A DNA stretch of 64,000 nt from Nitrospira sp. Its GTDB lineage: Bacteria > Nitrospirota > Nitrospiria > Nitrospirales > Nitrospiraceae. Shown in pieces: positions 17,511 through 26,623 of this stretch. Each line of letters starts with the position of its first letter. Within the stretch, counting starts at the first letter, position 1. The DNA is taken from assembly GCA_029194725.1 (NCBI GenBank), contig JARFXQ010000001.1:124001-188000 (forward strand). Reading direction: 5' to 3'. A program made the translations under genes and the position numbers. The notes under the pieces were generated by a model. That model made no database searches. It saw nothing but the letters and a program-made list of their open reading frames with translations, and was not told the DNA's origin.

Positions 17511-18956
17511 CTACTTACCGCCTGGAGCCGCCACCTTGGGAGCGAACATCTCAAACACACTTGGTGACCGTTCAATGTAATCCGGCGGGAAGAAGTTAAA
17601 GCGCCGCCACAGTTCATACCACAGAGGGACACGATTCATGACCACCCAGCCCAATACCTTTGTGCCCTGCCTCACCTGAGACTGATCAGGCCATGGTTGA
17701 GGATCATCAGGGTCAGGAACGACCCAGAACCGATAATTTCCTTTTCCATCGTCGATCTGGTCAACCACCTTGATGACCCCCCCACGAGTACCAGCCATCA
17801 ATGAAGGCCAGGCAGGCAATGGGATGGCCGGCACTCCAAAAAACAGGATTCGAACCTTCCGCCCAGGTTTCAAAAGTGGAGAATCCAACCCTTCGGCAGT
17901 CATTTCGATGGCTGGATCGGTGGCGAGAGGAGAAATCGTGACCAAATTATCTCCCTGCCTGACGGTCTCGTTGACACCGACCCTAGCCATTTTGACCACG
18001 GTGCCGTCCATAGGAGCGATGAGGCGGGCGGCCTCGATCCGTTGTTGGACCCCCTGTTGCCGGTACGAGATATCCGCCAAACTCTCCGTGGCCTTCGCGG
18101 CTTCAGCCACGGCATTATCTCGCATGGCTATTGCCTCCATGAGCCGTTGCTGCACATCCGCCGTGACTTGATCACGCCCGAAGCTTAACGAGGACCGAGC
18201 CTGCTCAGCCGCCAACAAAGCGGCCTGGGCTGCCTGCAAACCAGCTTTTGTGCTGATTTCCGTCTGAATCGTCAACTCAAGTTCTCGTTGTGAAACGAGC
18301 CCGTCCCTGACAAGTTGTCGATGGCGGTCGACATTGAGTTGCGCTGTGTGGACATCGATCTTATACTGTTCGACCTTCTGTTGCGCCTCTCGCACTTTGT
18401 TGTCTGCTTCCACCACTCTGGCCTCGGCCGCTGGCACGGCAGCCTGGACCAGTTTTTTCATCTCCCCGATCCTCTTATTGAGCTGATCCGCTCTTGAGAG
18501 TGCTGCCTGACGTGTTTGCTCTAGAGCTGCCCGACGTTGTTCGAAGAGAGGAATGATTTCCGGCGCCATAAAGGTCGGATCATAGTCTTCGAGTTCGCCG
18601 ATGAGCTCGCCTTTTTTAACCTTCACTCCTTCAAAAATATGCCAAGCCTTGACACGACCCGTGATCCGAGACTCGATCTTCTGCGGTCGGTCGTAGGGAG
18701 TATAAGCAGAAACTCTCCCATTCGCGGAGATCGTCTGTGTCCATGGGACGAACTCAAGAACGATCAGAAAAAGCAGGAGGGTCGTCAGTATCGCACGAGA
18801 TGCCGTGAACATTCCTCCTGGAATCTGTACCGCTTCCCAGCACGGCAACTTTGCCAATGTGGGTCCTTGTTCGATGGTGATCGCTGCCAAGCCTACCCCT
18901 CGCTTGGCCAACGCACGTTCTCCGCTGCCTTCGCCACCGTGACCTAGGCTAGCCAT
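17511..18956 (-). CDS. HlyD-family membrane fusion (adaptor) protein of the export operon
   Basis: 481 residues from ATG 18956, which follows GGAGG. One transmembrane segment (ILTTLLLFLIVLEFVPW, about residues 55-75) precedes a biotinyl-lipoyl-like half domain (GRVKAWHIFEGVKVKKGELI), a long coiled-coil hairpin (about residues 140-310, rich in Ala, Glu, Gln) and the second lipoyl half (APMDGTVVKMARVGVNETVR). Such proteins bridge an inner-membrane transporter to a TolC channel. It is the last gene of the operon, 47 bases after the ABC gene. The C-terminal region (WPDQSQVRQGTKVLGWVVMN) resembles type I secretion adaptors. Confidence 0.85.
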   Translation of the reverse strand: MASLGHGGEGSGERALAKRGVGLAAITIEQGPTLAKLPCWEAVQIPGGMFTASRAILTTLLLFLIVLEFVPWTQTISANGRVSAYTPYDRPQKIESRITGRVKAWHIFEGVKVKKGELIGELEDYDPTFMAPEIIPLFEQRRAALEQTRQAALSRADQLNKRIGEMKKLVQAAVPAAEARVVEADNKVREAQQKVEQYKIDVHTAQLNVDRHRQLVRDGLVSQRELELTIQTEISTKAGLQAAQAALLAAEQARSSLSFGRDQVTADVQQRLMEAIAMRDNAVAEAAKATESLADISYRQQGVQQRIEAARLIAPMDGTVVKMARVGVNETVRQGDNLVTISPLATDPAIEMTAEGLDSPLLKPGRKVRILFFGVPAIPLPAWPSLMAGTRGGVIKVVDQIDDGKGNYRFWVVPDPDDPQPWPDQSQVRQGTKVLGWVVMNRVPLWYELWRRFNFFPPDYIERSPSVFEMFAPKVAAPGGK

Positions 18957-19003
18957 GGAGCCTCCATTCATTTATCGGTGTTGATGTTACCCTTACAACC
19001 TGT

Positions 19004-20680
19004 TTACGCATGAGCATGGTGCAGCATAATACGACGATCGGCATGATCCGTAAGATTGGGATCCGTCGATACAAAGATCACGGACCATGCTTCATCTTTA
19101 GAGCACAGCCGACGCAGCACGCGCTCGCGCAGCGATGGCTCGAGCGAGTGAATCAAGCCGTCGAATATGAGAACTTGTGGACGCCCTAGAATAGCCCTGG
19201 CCAGAAGAATCTGCACAATGTGGGTCGGCGAGACGGACTCCCCCAACGAGGAGACCTCGGACTTCACGCCGTGTGACAATCCCTCGACATCTTCCTCAAG
19301 TTCGGTGAATCGGAGAGCCCAGTTGAGGTCGTCATAGGTGACATAGGATCGTCCCATGACGATATTTTCTTCGATCGTTCCCTTGAGCAACGACAACTGA
19401 GAGTCGATCATGACACTGCGGGTTTGGTTGATGGCATTAGGCTCGATATACCGAAGATCGACTCCATTGTACTGAACGACACCATTGGTCGGAGCTTCAA
19501 GGCCACCCAACACCCTGGCCAAAGCAGTCTTGGCTCCCGTAGTTCGGGCGTAGATACCGAGCTTCTCGCCTGGTGCTACTTCCAGGTTGAAGCCATCGAA
19601 GACGGACACTCCGCCGTGGATCAGACTCACGCTTTTGCAGGTGACGCGAACCCCTTGAGTCAAATGTTTGGGAAGCGCCACGACGGATTCGGGTACGACG
19701 TAATCTTGCTCTTGGCTAAAGACCACATCGAGGTGTTTCAGAGACGTGAAGAAATAGTACACATACCCCATGTTTTTGATCAGGGAATCGAAATTGAGGA
19801 TGAGTGCGCCGACGACCGCCTGAACAGCGACCAATTGCCCCAGAGTCATCTGCCCTGATGCCATGAGCCAGGCTGAGAGGGCGAGAGCTCCAGATTGTGC
19901 AACTGCTTGCCCCGTCACCGAACCAATGTATTGCCGCACAAGGACGACAAACCGGGCCTTCCGAGTTTCGACATACCGAGTGACAAGCTCATTCGTCTTC
20001 TGAAAAAGAAATGGGCGGCTGTCGGTGGCCTTCAACTGCAAGGCATTCTGCGAGATCTCCTGAATCCAATTGAAGACATCGTACTTCGCATGAGACATGG
20101 CGAGGGTCGTCTTCAGAGCACCACGGGAGAGCACGAAAAACGTGATCCCGAACCCTGCCATGAGCAGAAGGTTGTACACGAGAAAATAGGGATGGTAGAC
20201 GACCAGCACGACCATGCCGACCGAGCCACCCACCACGACGTTCATCAGGTCGATGAGCAGGGTGGACAAGGCCCGTTGCATAAAGACCGTCTCGATAAAG
20301 TAGTTCGAGAGCTCAACCCGCGCCCCTTTAAATCGATTCCGAGGAAGCTGCTCAACCATCGCGACTGCAACCCTTGCAAAGAGTCGGCGTTGCACGACAT
20401 CCACCGCGTAGAAATGGAAGGTCTTGAACAGGCCGACAAACAACAGCACTGCCAACATAATGCCGGTCAGAGTCCAAATCATGACCGGCTGCACCGCGTA
20501 GGAAAAGGTGCTGACCAACTCCTGCACGGTCAACGGGATGATGAGGGAAAAGAACCCAACGGCTAGGGCGTAAGAAAAAATCAGACTCATGATCTTTTTC
20601 TCAGCCTTCATAGCCACGGACAGCTGCTTCATCAGCGCTTCAAACAGGCCTTGATAACTTTCGCCCTGAGGTTCTTTCAT
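19004..20680 (-). CDS. ABC transporter (fused membrane and nucleotide-binding domains) with degenerate ATPase motifs
   Basis: 558 residues from ATG 20680. The N-terminal half is an exporter-type membrane domain (spans near SLIFSYALAVGFFSLIIPL, ALALSAWLMASGQMTLGQL and others) without a C39 peptidase. The C-terminal NBD retains the fold (PGEKLGIYA, GTIEENIVMGR, ILLARAILGRPQVLIFD), but the active-site motifs are altered: Walker A reads ARTTGAKT, the Q-loop Gln aligns with Ser (SQLSLLKGTI), LSGGQ reads VSPTH, the Glu after Walker B is Gly (IFDG), and the switch His is Thr. It sits between the TolC trio and a HlyD adaptor. It is probably an exporter component whose ATPase is weak or inactive. Confidence 0.85.
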   Translation of the reverse strand: MKEPQGESYQGLFEALMKQLSVAMKAEKKIMSLIFSYALAVGFFSLIIPLTVQELVSTFSYAVQPVMIWTLTGIMLAVLLFVGLFKTFHFYAVDVVQRRLFARVAVAMVEQLPRNRFKGARVELSNYFIETVFMQRALSTLLIDLMNVVVGGSVGMVVLVVYHPYFLVYNLLLMAGFGITFFVLSRGALKTTLAMSHAKYDVFNWIQEISQNALQLKATDSRPFLFQKTNELVTRYVETRKARFVVLVRQYIGSVTGQAVAQSGALALSAWLMASGQMTLGQLVAVQAVVGALILNFDSLIKNMGYVYYFFTSLKHLDVVFSQEQDYVVPESVVALPKHLTQGVRVTCKSVSLIHGGVSVFDGFNLEVAPGEKLGIYARTTGAKTALARVLGGLEAPTNGVVQYNGVDLRYIEPNAINQTRSVMIDSQLSLLKGTIEENIVMGRSYVTYDDLNWALRFTELEEDVEGLSHGVKSEVSSLGESVSPTHIVQILLARAILGRPQVLIFDGLIHSLEPSLRERVLRRLCSKDEAWSVIFVSTDPNLTDHADRRIMLHHAHA

Positions 20681-20805
20681 GAGCACCCCCAGTAATGATT
20701 TAAGTAAAAATGTGGATGATCCGCCTCTTGCCGAACTACACCACGTTCAAGAGCCCACTGCCAACCCACCGAATGAACTATCCCCTATTACCACCCTGCT
20801 TCTAC

Positions 20806-22404
20806 CTAATCACGTCCCGGCGGTTTGCGGCCAGCAGATCCGGCCGAAGCCAAGGGGTTGCCGTATTGGGCCAGCACGTCGTCGGCCAGTGGTTTTGACA
20901 GTGCCCCCCTGGCCCACAACATCCCTCCTCGGGCCACCGCATAGTCTGCCTGTGCGCGGTAGAGCTCATAGGCCGCTTGGACGACGGCGCGCTCGCGCAC
21001 GTTGACGAACAACACACTCGTCGCCCCCATATTAAACCTGGCTCGCTCCCCCTCTTCCAAGGTCTTGGCCAATCGGAGTGATTCGGTCGCGGCTCTCACC
21101 CGGTCTCGGGACCGCACAATCGCTGAAAGCCAGTTATCGACCTCGATCTGAACCTGTCGTTCCATGTAGGCTTGCTTATAGACCAATCGCTCCAGCTCGG
21201 CCTCCGCGTGAAGAACCTTCCCTCTGGCACCTCGATTGAACAACGGCATACTGAAGAACAGACCCACTTTGTAAGCGAACCCTCCGAAAACATAGATTGC
21301 GCCCGTTTGCGGCCCCCCCTCAATCGTTAGCTTTGGAAGGAGATTATTCTTCGCCAGTTTCAGTTCGACATTGTTCAATTTGACTTCAATGTAGAGATCG
21401 CGTACTTCCGGCCGATCCTCCCTCGCTTCCGCTTTGAAGGCCGCCACCTCCTCCTCGCTCGGCAACGACGTTTCACCCTGAAACTCCGGCGCCCATTCCG
21501 GGCGTGGGGTCACCGGTTCGTCGTTTTCCCAGAGAAAGAGCGCCAGCTTATATTGTTCATACTCCACCTTCCGTTGCGCGGCAATGGCAGCCTCCCGACG
21601 AGCCTGAACTTCTTCTCGGGCCTCGACCACGTCAATCGGAGCGACCGCGCCGGCTTTGGCTCTCCCCTCAACCATGCGATAGCGCTCCTCCGCGACGGCC
21701 AGCGCACGTTTCACCACATCGGCTTGTTTGACGGCGACCTGCCAATCCCAGTATTGAATGGCCCCGGCGAGATAGAGATCTTGCCGTTTCTGGGCCACCT
21801 TCACCTCGGCTTGCGGCCCAGCGATCTCCGCCTGTTGCAACACGGCATACTCTTCGTTGACCATGAATCCCCGTAGGAGATTAATCGCTCCGCCGACGAT
21901 ACCCGATTGTTGCGGATAGAACAGTTGGACGTCCTGAGGGATCGCCACCGCGGGACTCAGTGGAGTATGAGGTGGATTTAGGGTGTTGCCACTGCCAGTG
22001 ATAGTGGCTCTATCCCCAAAGCCGTTACGGATACCGCCGAAGATCTCCCACCCCCAGGGGTGTCCGACCTTGAGATAGGTATCGTTATAGCCAACGCTCA
22101 ATTTATTCGGCGCGCCTTGAACGTTCGTCAGATTATACGTTTCATACCGGTCGAACTCGAGCTCGTTCCGAAGTCTCGGCTCCCATGCACCCAACGCTTT
22201 CAGGATTTTCGCCCGAGCCTGCGCCCGCTCCAGTCCCATTGCCCGGAGCAGCGGATGGGTCAACTCAATCCTCGCGAACACCTCTACAATGGTCAGGGGA
22301 GCGGTGCGTGTCGATTGAGCCTGCACGGCACTCAAGTCGATCAGCGGTTCCGCCAATGCGGTCGCCGACACCATCATGAACGAGAACAGCAAGAGAAGGA
22401 TCAA
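20806..22404 (-). CDS. TolC-family outer membrane efflux protein (third of three tandem copies)
   Basis: 532 residues. The start is TTG 22404, with AAGGAG nine bases upstream, the same spacing as in both paralogues. A signal peptide (ILLLLFSFMMVSATALA) is followed by EPLIDLSAVQAQSTRTAPLT, nearly the same mature N-terminus as the other two. Two OEP repeats with long Ala/Glu/Arg-rich helices follow (QKRQDLYLAGAIQYWDWQVA; LRLAKTLEEGERARFNMGAT), as in TolC channels. It lies 25 bases after the second copy and 125 bases before the ABC gene. It carries unique segments (e.g. around IPQDVQLFYPQQSG), so the copies are not redundant in sequence. Confidence 0.9.
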   Translation of the reverse strand: MILLLLFSFMMVSATALAEPLIDLSAVQAQSTRTAPLTIVEVFARIELTHPLLRAMGLERAQARAKILKALGAWEPRLRNELEFDRYETYNLTNVQGAPNKLSVGYNDTYLKVGHPWGWEIFGGIRNGFGDRATITGSGNTLNPPHTPLSPAVAIPQDVQLFYPQQSGIVGGAINLLRGFMVNEEYAVLQQAEIAGPQAEVKVAQKRQDLYLAGAIQYWDWQVAVKQADVVKRALAVAEERYRMVEGRAKAGAVAPIDVVEAREEVQARREAAIAAQRKVEYEQYKLALFLWENDEPVTPRPEWAPEFQGETSLPSEEEVAAFKAEAREDRPEVRDLYIEVKLNNVELKLAKNNLLPKLTIEGGPQTGAIYVFGGFAYKVGLFFSMPLFNRGARGKVLHAEAELERLVYKQAYMERQVQIEVDNWLSAIVRSRDRVRAATESLRLAKTLEEGERARFNMGATSVLFVNVRERAVVQAAYELYRAQADYAVARGGMLWARGALSKPLADDVLAQYGNPLASAGSAGRKPPGRD

Positions 22405-22429
22405 GGCAGGATGCTCCTTTGTTGCCGAG

Positions 22430-23974
22430 TTAATCGCGTCCCTGTCGTTTGTAACCGTTCATGCCCGCCGCCGTCACCGGGTCCCCGTACTTGACCAACT
22501 CGCTTTGGGGCCACGGCTTCGACAATGTTCCCTTGGCCCACAACATGCCACCGCGCGCCACGGCGTAGTCGGCTTGCGCTCGATACAGTTGGTACGCTTG
22601 TGTCACCGCGTTGCGCTCACGGACGTTCACAAAGAGGACGGTGCTCGCGCCCATATTGAATCGGGTCCGCTCGCCCTCTTCCAGCGTCTTGGCCAACCGC
22701 AGGGCTTCCGTCGCAACCTTCACCCGATCACGAGCCCTCACAATGGCTGAGAGCCAGTTGTCCACGTCGATGCTGACTTGTTGCTCGGTGTACAGCTGTT
22801 TCATGACCAATTGTTGCTGGTCCGCTTCCGCGTACATGACCTCCCCACGCCCTTTCCGCTGGAACAGCGGCATCTCAAAGTTCGCTTCGAACCGATACCC
22901 GATTCCCACAACCCAGTCCAAGGCGAACGGCATTTGTCCCCCCTTAAAATCCATCTTCGGGAGCAGGTGGTTCTTGGCGAGTTTGATGTCGATATTGTTC
23001 ATCTTGGCTTCGATGTAGATCTCCCGCACTTCCGGCCGATCTTCTTTCGCCTCCACTTTATAGGCCGCAACCTCGTCCTTGGTCGGGAGCGGCGTTTCAC
23101 CCTGGAACTCCGGCGCCCATTCCGGGCGTGGCGTCACCGGCTCGCCCTTCTCCCAGAGAAAGAGTGACAGTTGGTACTGCTCATACTCGACCTTCCGCTG
23201 GGCGGCAATCGCTGCCTCCCGGCGTCGCTGCACTTCCTGCCTGGCCTCAATGACGTCGAGCGGCGAGGCCAGGCCACTCTTGGCCTGCCCTTCAATCTGC
23301 GTGAACCGTTCTTCGGCCACGCCCAGGGCCCGCTGCTGCACCTCGTTCTGTTTGACCGCGACCTGCCAATCCCAGTACTGCACGGCACCGGCGAGATACA
23401 GGTCCTGCCGTTTCTGCGCCACCTTGATCTCCGCCTGTGGCCCCGCGAGTTCGGCCTTTTGAAGCTCCGCGTACTCCTCGTTGATCATGAAGCCGCGCAG
23501 GAGGTGAGCCTCACCCCTGAAGAGCGCTTGTTGCGTAGGGTAGAAAAGTTGCACATCCGCGATATACATCGTGGCGTCTCGTGTGAAGACATCCCCAAAA
23601 CCGTTGCGGATCCCGCCTTCAATCCGGAAGCCCCAGGGATGCCCGATCCCAAGGGTGGTGTCGTTAAATCCCCCCCATTGCTCCTGCCTGAGGGCCAAGA
23701 AATTCCAAACCTGATACCGACCAGCCTCTGTCTCATTCTTGAACTTCGGTTCCCAGGCCCCAAGCGCTTTCAGGATCTTTGCCCGGGCCTCCATCCGTTC
23801 CACCCCGGTCGCTCGAAGTAGCGGATGCGCCAACTCAATACGGGCGAGCACTTCGCTGATGGTCAGGGGCTCGGTGCGGACAGATTGGGCCTTCACCGCG
23901 CTTGAATCGTGCACCGGTTCCGCCAGTGTCGTCACGGGAAGCAAGATCAGAATCAGGAGTAATAAAGCGGCCAT
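22430..23974 (-). CDS. TolC-family outer membrane efflux protein (second of three tandem copies)
   Basis: 514 residues from ATG 23974, nine bases after AAGGAG; a longer frame to 24109 would overlap the upstream paralogue and lacks a signal peptide. The signal peptide AALLLLILILLPVTTLA is followed by the OEP domain with the shared blocks LRATGVERMEARAKILKALG and NNIDIKLAKNHLLPKMDFKG. Like its neighbours it should form a trimeric outer-membrane channel with a periplasmic coiled-coil barrel. The region 23284-23460 is almost identical at the DNA level to 24854-25024 of the first copy, while the extracellular-loop region differs. Confidence 0.9.
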   Translation of the reverse strand: MAALLLLILILLPVTTLAEPVHDSSAVKAQSVRTEPLTISEVLARIELAHPLLRATGVERMEARAKILKALGAWEPKFKNETEAGRYQVWNFLALRQEQWGGFNDTTLGIGHPWGFRIEGGIRNGFGDVFTRDATMYIADVQLFYPTQQALFRGEAHLLRGFMINEEYAELQKAELAGPQAEIKVAQKRQDLYLAGAVQYWDWQVAVKQNEVQQRALGVAEERFTQIEGQAKSGLASPLDVIEARQEVQRRREAAIAAQRKVEYEQYQLSLFLWEKGEPVTPRPEWAPEFQGETPLPTKDEVAAYKVEAKEDRPEVREIYIEAKMNNIDIKLAKNHLLPKMDFKGGQMPFALDWVVGIGYRFEANFEMPLFQRKGRGEVMYAEADQQQLVMKQLYTEQQVSIDVDNWLSAIVRARDRVKVATEALRLAKTLEEGERTRFNMGASTVLFVNVRERNAVTQAYQLYRAQADYAVARGGMLWAKGTLSKPWPQSELVKYGDPVTAAGMNGYKRQGRD

Positions 23975-23997
23975 CGACGGATGCTCCTTGTGTCGGA

Positions 23998-25551
23998 TTA
24001 ATCGCGCCCCGGTTGTTTGTAACCGTTCATGCCCGCCGCCGTCAGCGGATTTCCATACTTCGCCAAGGACTCCGTCGGCCAAGGCTTCGACAATAGTCCT
24101 CTCGCCCACAGCATTCCTCCCTTGGACACCGTATAGTCTGCCTGGGCCCGATACAGCTGGTAGGCCAATTGCACCACGTTGCGCTCACGGAGGTTTACAA
24201 AGAGGACAGTGCTCGAACCCATATTGAATCGGGTCCGTTCGCCCTCCTCCAGCGTCTTGGCCAACCGCAGGGCTTCCGTCGCCGCTGCCACTCGATCTCT
24301 GGACCGCACTTGGGCCGAGAGCCAGTTATCCACGTCGAAGGTGACTTGTTGCTCGGTATAGCGCTGCTTCAACGCCCATTGCTGCTGGCTCACTTCCGCG
24401 GCCATGACCTTCCCACGCGCTTCCCGCTGAAACAGGGGTATCTCAAAGTGCATGCCCATCCGATACTGGTATCCCACCATCCAGTCCGCATAGTTAGGTT
24501 GCGGCCCCCCTTCAAGATCCAACTTTGGGAGCAGGTGGTTCTTGGCGAGTTTGATGTCGATATTGTTCATCTTGGCTTCGATGTAGAGGTCCCGCACTTC
24601 CGGCCGACCTTCTTTCGCCTCCACTTTATAAGCCGCGACCTCGTCGCTGGTCGGGAGCGGCGTTTCACCCTGAAACTCCGGCGCCCATTCCGGGCGTGGG
24701 GTCACCGGCTCGCCGTTTTCCCAGAGGAAGAGGGACAGCTTGTACTGTTCATACTCGACCTTCCGCTGGGCGGCGATCGCTGCCTCTTGGCGTCGCTGCA
24801 CTTCCTGCCTGGCCTCAATGACGTCGAGCGGCGAGACCAGGCCACGCTTGGTCTGCCCTTCAATCTGCGTGAACCGTTCTTCGGCCACGGCCAGGGCCCG
24901 CTGCTGCACCTCGTTCTGTTTGACCGCGACCTGCCAATCCCAGTACTGCACGGCACCGGCGAGATACAGGTCCTGCCGTTTCTGCGCCACCTTGATCTCC
25001 GCTTGTGGCCCCGCGAGCTCGGCCTGTTGAAACTGGGCGTTCTCCTCGTTGACCATGAGGCCTCGCAGCAGGTGGAACGACCCGCCGTAGTAGAAATGCT
25101 GCGTGTGATAAGTGGCCAGGACCTCAGAGGGAAAAGCAATGCGGTTGCTTGTCCCGCCATCCCCGAAGCCGCTACGGAGCCCGCTTTCGACCCGGAACCC
25201 CCAGGGATGCCCGACCTGGACTGTGGTGTCGTTATATCCTCCCGTATGTTGACTCGGAATGTCGAACGCTGTCGTGAGATTCCACGTAGTAAAACGTTCA
25301 ACCTGTGTATAGCTCTTGAACGTGGGTTCCCAAGCCCCGAGCGCCTTCAGGATCTTCGCCCGGGCCTTCGTTCGCTCGGCTCCCATCCCCCGCAGCAGCG
25401 GATGCGTCAACTCGATGCGAGCCAACACTTCATCGATGGTCAGTGGAGTAGTGCGCGTCGACTGAGCCTGCACCGCGCGAGAGTCGATCACCGGTTCCGC
25501 CAGTGCGGTCATTGGCAGGAGGGTCACAATGGCCAATACCAGAGCGATCAT
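23998..25551 (-). CDS. TolC-family outer membrane efflux protein (first of three tandem copies)
   Basis: 517 residues from ATG 25551, nine bases after AAGGAG; an in-frame GTG at 25569 overlaps that ribosome site and is rejected. Signal peptide IALVLAIVTLLPMTALA, then the OEP domain (VDNWLSAQVRSRDRVAAATE; LEEGERTRFNMGSSTVLFVN). It is first in a leftward operon of three TolC-like genes, an ABC transporter and an adaptor. A candidate promoter at 25591-25619 lies just upstream and a divergent LysR-type gene starts 144 bases away, so expression is probably under that regulator. Confidence 0.9.
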   Translation of the reverse strand: MIALVLAIVTLLPMTALAEPVIDSRAVQAQSTRTTPLTIDEVLARIELTHPLLRGMGAERTKARAKILKALGAWEPTFKSYTQVERFTTWNLTTAFDIPSQHTGGYNDTTVQVGHPWGFRVESGLRSGFGDGGTSNRIAFPSEVLATYHTQHFYYGGSFHLLRGLMVNEENAQFQQAELAGPQAEIKVAQKRQDLYLAGAVQYWDWQVAVKQNEVQQRALAVAEERFTQIEGQTKRGLVSPLDVIEARQEVQRRQEAAIAAQRKVEYEQYKLSLFLWENGEPVTPRPEWAPEFQGETPLPTSDEVAAYKVEAKEGRPEVRDLYIEAKMNNIDIKLAKNHLLPKLDLEGGPQPNYADWMVGYQYRMGMHFEIPLFQREARGKVMAAEVSQQQWALKQRYTEQQVTFDVDNWLSAQVRSRDRVAAATEALRLAKTLEEGERTRFNMGSSTVLFVNLRERNVVQLAYQLYRAQADYTVSKGGMLWARGLLSKPWPTESLAKYGNPLTAAGMNGYKQPGRD

Positions 25552-25590
25552 GAGGGACGCTCCTTTCACGTTGGGTGGCGGACGGCGCCC

Positions 25591-25619
25591 ACAGTAGCAA
25601 TGTCCTGCTTATTTTTCAA
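25591..25619 (-). promoter_or_regulatory. Candidate promoter of the TolC-ABC-HlyD operon
   Basis: Minus strand TTGAAA (25619-25614) and TACTGT (25596-25591) with 17-base spacing, about 40 bases before the first TolC start. It lies immediately left of the LysR-type operator. Confidence 0.5.
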
Positions 25620-25634
25620 AATAGATAAAACGGA

Positions 25635-25664
25635 TTGGAGTTATCGGCTAATCCGATGTATAGT
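25635..25664 (+). promoter_or_regulatory. LysR-type operator (T-N11-A dyad) overlapping the regulator's promoter
   Basis: ATCGG-CTAAT-CCGAT at 25643-25657 is a perfect dyad and contains the LysR consensus T-N11-A (T25644 to A25656). A second overlapping dyad is CGGATT (25631-25636) with AATCCG (25650-25655). TTGGAG (25635-25640) and TATAGT (25659-25664), 18 bases apart, form a likely promoter for the regulator, with the operator inside the spacer, so self-repression is expected. Confidence 0.6.
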
Positions 25665-25694
25665 GTCTCTTAATTCGAAGGCGTCGGACCATCT

Positions 25695-26594
25695 ATGGAT
25701 TGGTTGAACTATCACCACCTGCTGTACTTCTGGTCCGTCGCCAAGCACGGGACCGTCACGAAAGCCTGCGAAGAACTCCGTCTGGCCCAACCCACGATCA
25801 GCGGACAGATCCACCTCTTGGAATGTACGTTGGGAGAAAAGCTCTTCATCCGAACGGGGCGCCGCCTGGCGCTGACGGAGATGGGCCGGCTCGTGTTCAG
25901 GTACGCAGAGGACATCTTCTCGACCGGGCAAGAGCTGATGAACTCGGTCAAGGGGCAGACGAACGGACATCCTGCCAGGCTGGTCGTCGGCATCGCGGAC
26001 GCAGTCCCAAAACCGCTGGCGACCCGACTGCTCAGGTCAGCGCTGAAACTGTCCCGTCCGACTCGCTTGATCTGTCAGGAAGACAAACTTCCCCAACTCT
26101 TGACCGATCTGACGGCCCATCGATTGGATCTGGTGATCGCCGACACACCGGCCCCATCGAACATCAAGGAACTCACCTACAGCCATCCCCTGGGTGAATC
26201 GGGAGTGATGCTGTTTGCGACGGCCAAGTTGACGGCACAATATCGTCGGGGGTTTCCGCAGTCGTTAAGCGGCGCACCTCTCCTCCTCCCGACATCCAAT
26301 GCCGTGCTTCGACGACTGCTCGATCAATGGCTGGTCAACCAGAGGCTACATCCGGACATAGTCGGGGAGTTCGACGACAGCGCGACCTTAAAGGCATTCG
26401 GCCAGGACGGATATGGGATCTTCCCCGGCGGGTCGGTCATCGAGAAGGAGATCTGCCGCCAATATCGGGTGCAGGTGGTCGGAGAGCTAGATGCTATCAA
26501 ACAGCATTTCTACGCGATCACCGTGGAGCGAAGGCTTAAGCACCCTGCCGTCCTTGCCCTCGTCCGGACTGCCCGGGAAGAGCTGCTGGCCTGA
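25695..26594 (+). CDS. LysR-family transcriptional regulator, NhaR-like
   Basis: 299 residues. The N-terminal winged helix begins MDWLNYHHLLYFWSVAKHGT and continues CEELRLAQPTISGQIHLLE, the form seen in NhaR-type regulators. The C-terminal two-lobed sensor domain follows (VVGIADAVPKPLATRLLRSA; LVIADTPAPSNIKELTYSHP). It is divergent from the TolC-ABC-HlyD operon and a T-N11-A operator lies between the two, which makes control of that operon likely. NhaR proteins respond to sodium or other ionic stress in enterobacteria; whether this one senses the same signal is unknown. Confidence 0.88.
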   Translation: MDWLNYHHLLYFWSVAKHGTVTKACEELRLAQPTISGQIHLLECTLGEKLFIRTGRRLALTEMGRLVFRYAEDIFSTGQELMNSVKGQTNGHPARLVVGIADAVPKPLATRLLRSALKLSRPTRLICQEDKLPQLLTDLTAHRLDLVIADTPAPSNIKELTYSHPLGESGVMLFATAKLTAQYRRGFPQSLSGAPLLLPTSNAVLRRLLDQWLVNQRLHPDIVGEFDDSATLKAFGQDGYGIFPGGSVIEKEICRQYRVQVVGELDAIKQHFYAITVERRLKHPAVLALVRTAREELLA

Positions 26595-26623
26595 CGCCAT
26601 TCCCGATTTCAAGATGAGATCCG

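Noticed and set aside
17480-17597. A short plus-strand frame with AGGAAGGAG before ATG at 17480
   Set aside because: It runs through the hairpins and into the end of the adaptor gene on the opposite strand and encodes no recognisable peptide.
24169-25707. A 512-codon open frame on the plus strand opposite the first TolC gene
   Set aside because: It mirrors the codons of the TolC paralogues, and similar antisense frames appear opposite the other copies; no ribosome site and no recognisable domain.
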